Assembly (NCBI GenBank): GCA_945875065.1
Contig: CAMCJC010000198.1
Coordinates: 1-5,511, forward strand
Direction: 5' to 3'
DNA length: 5,511 nucleotides
Source of the DNA: an uncultured Propionibacteriaceae bacterium
GTDB lineage: Bacteria > Actinomycetota > Actinomycetes > Propionibacteriales > Propionibacteriaceae
Both the position numbers and the translations under genes were made by a program. The notes below the pieces were generated by a model that did no database searches, was not told the origin of the DNA, and saw only the letters and a program-made list of their open reading frames with translations. Below, piece by piece: positions 5,448-5,511 of the stretch (the stretch's first letter is position 1; each line of letters begins with the position of its first letter).

Positions 5448-5511
5448 GTGCTGGCTGCGGATGAGGCGGTGTTGGTGAGACGCCGTGACGCGGCGGCCGG
5501 GATGTGGGGAG
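5433..5511 (+). CDS. 3'-partial reading frame after tadC, candidate Flp pilin-type small protein
   Basis: An open frame begins with GTG at 5433, 23 bp after tadC, and runs off the window; 26 codons are visible (MNWDWVLAADEAVLVRRRDA, then AAGMWG). A weak G-rich ribosome site (GGGCGG, 5427-5432) abuts the GTG directly, so the exact start is doubtful. In actinobacterial tad loci the gene after tadC is usually a small Flp pilin (DUF4244 type, as with Rv3656c). Its N-terminus has a short basic leader and then a Gly-Met-rich processing region before a hydrophobic helix. The visible RRRDAAAGM is reminiscent of such a leader, but the expected TAEYA-like sequence is not seen, because the window ends. 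Pilin identity is an inference from position. Confidence 0.42.
   Translation, partial: MNWDWVLAADEAVLVRRRDAAAGMWG

Overview
The window is high-GC, densely coded DNA with strong G/C third-position bias, several GTG starts and short gene overlaps. Its gene set is typical of Actinomycetota (Actinomycetes): an actinobacterial holin-X-type membrane protein and an Ssd-TadA-TadB-TadC locus. The layout resembles the Mycobacterium tuberculosis Rv3657c-Rv3672c neighbourhood, recalled from memory. I cannot assign a genus from the sequence.

Left part (1-1769). A NUDIX hydrolase of the CoA pyrophosphatase type runs rightward; its start lies left of the window. It meets, tail to tail with one base between the stop codons, a leftward pair. 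The pair is a class I methyltransferase-like protein (999-1769) and, 42 bp downstream, a small two-helix membrane protein of the holin-X superfamily (510-956). These two may be co-transcribed leftward.

Divergent intergenic region (1770-1867). About 100 bp separates the methyltransferase from the rightward tad operon. It holds a perfect DnaA-box nonamer (1808-1816) and a perfect 7-bp inverted repeat with a 4-nt centre (1828-1845). It is the obvious control region for both transcription units.

Right part (1868-5511). A tightly coupled operon encodes Ssd (a CpaE/MinD-like pseudo-ATPase), the TadA/CpaF secretion ATPase, and the inner-membrane platform proteins TadB and TadC. The three junctions overlap by 8, 4 and 4 nt. 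TadA would power assembly of a Flp-type pilus through the TadB/TadC platform, with Ssd in the place where other Tad systems carry CpaE/TadZ. A further reading frame opens 23 bp after tadC at 5433 and runs off the window. By position it should be the Flp pilin or another small Tad protein, but the 26 visible codons do not prove it.

I see no mobile element, CRISPR array, tRNA or rRNA, and no intergenic stretch over 300 bp. This is mostly a recognisable actinobacterial locus rather than a new system. The points worth a second look are the control region before ssd, the loss of both signature lysines in the Ssd P-loop, two TTA codons in the tad operon, and a possible hairpin over the start of the last gene.
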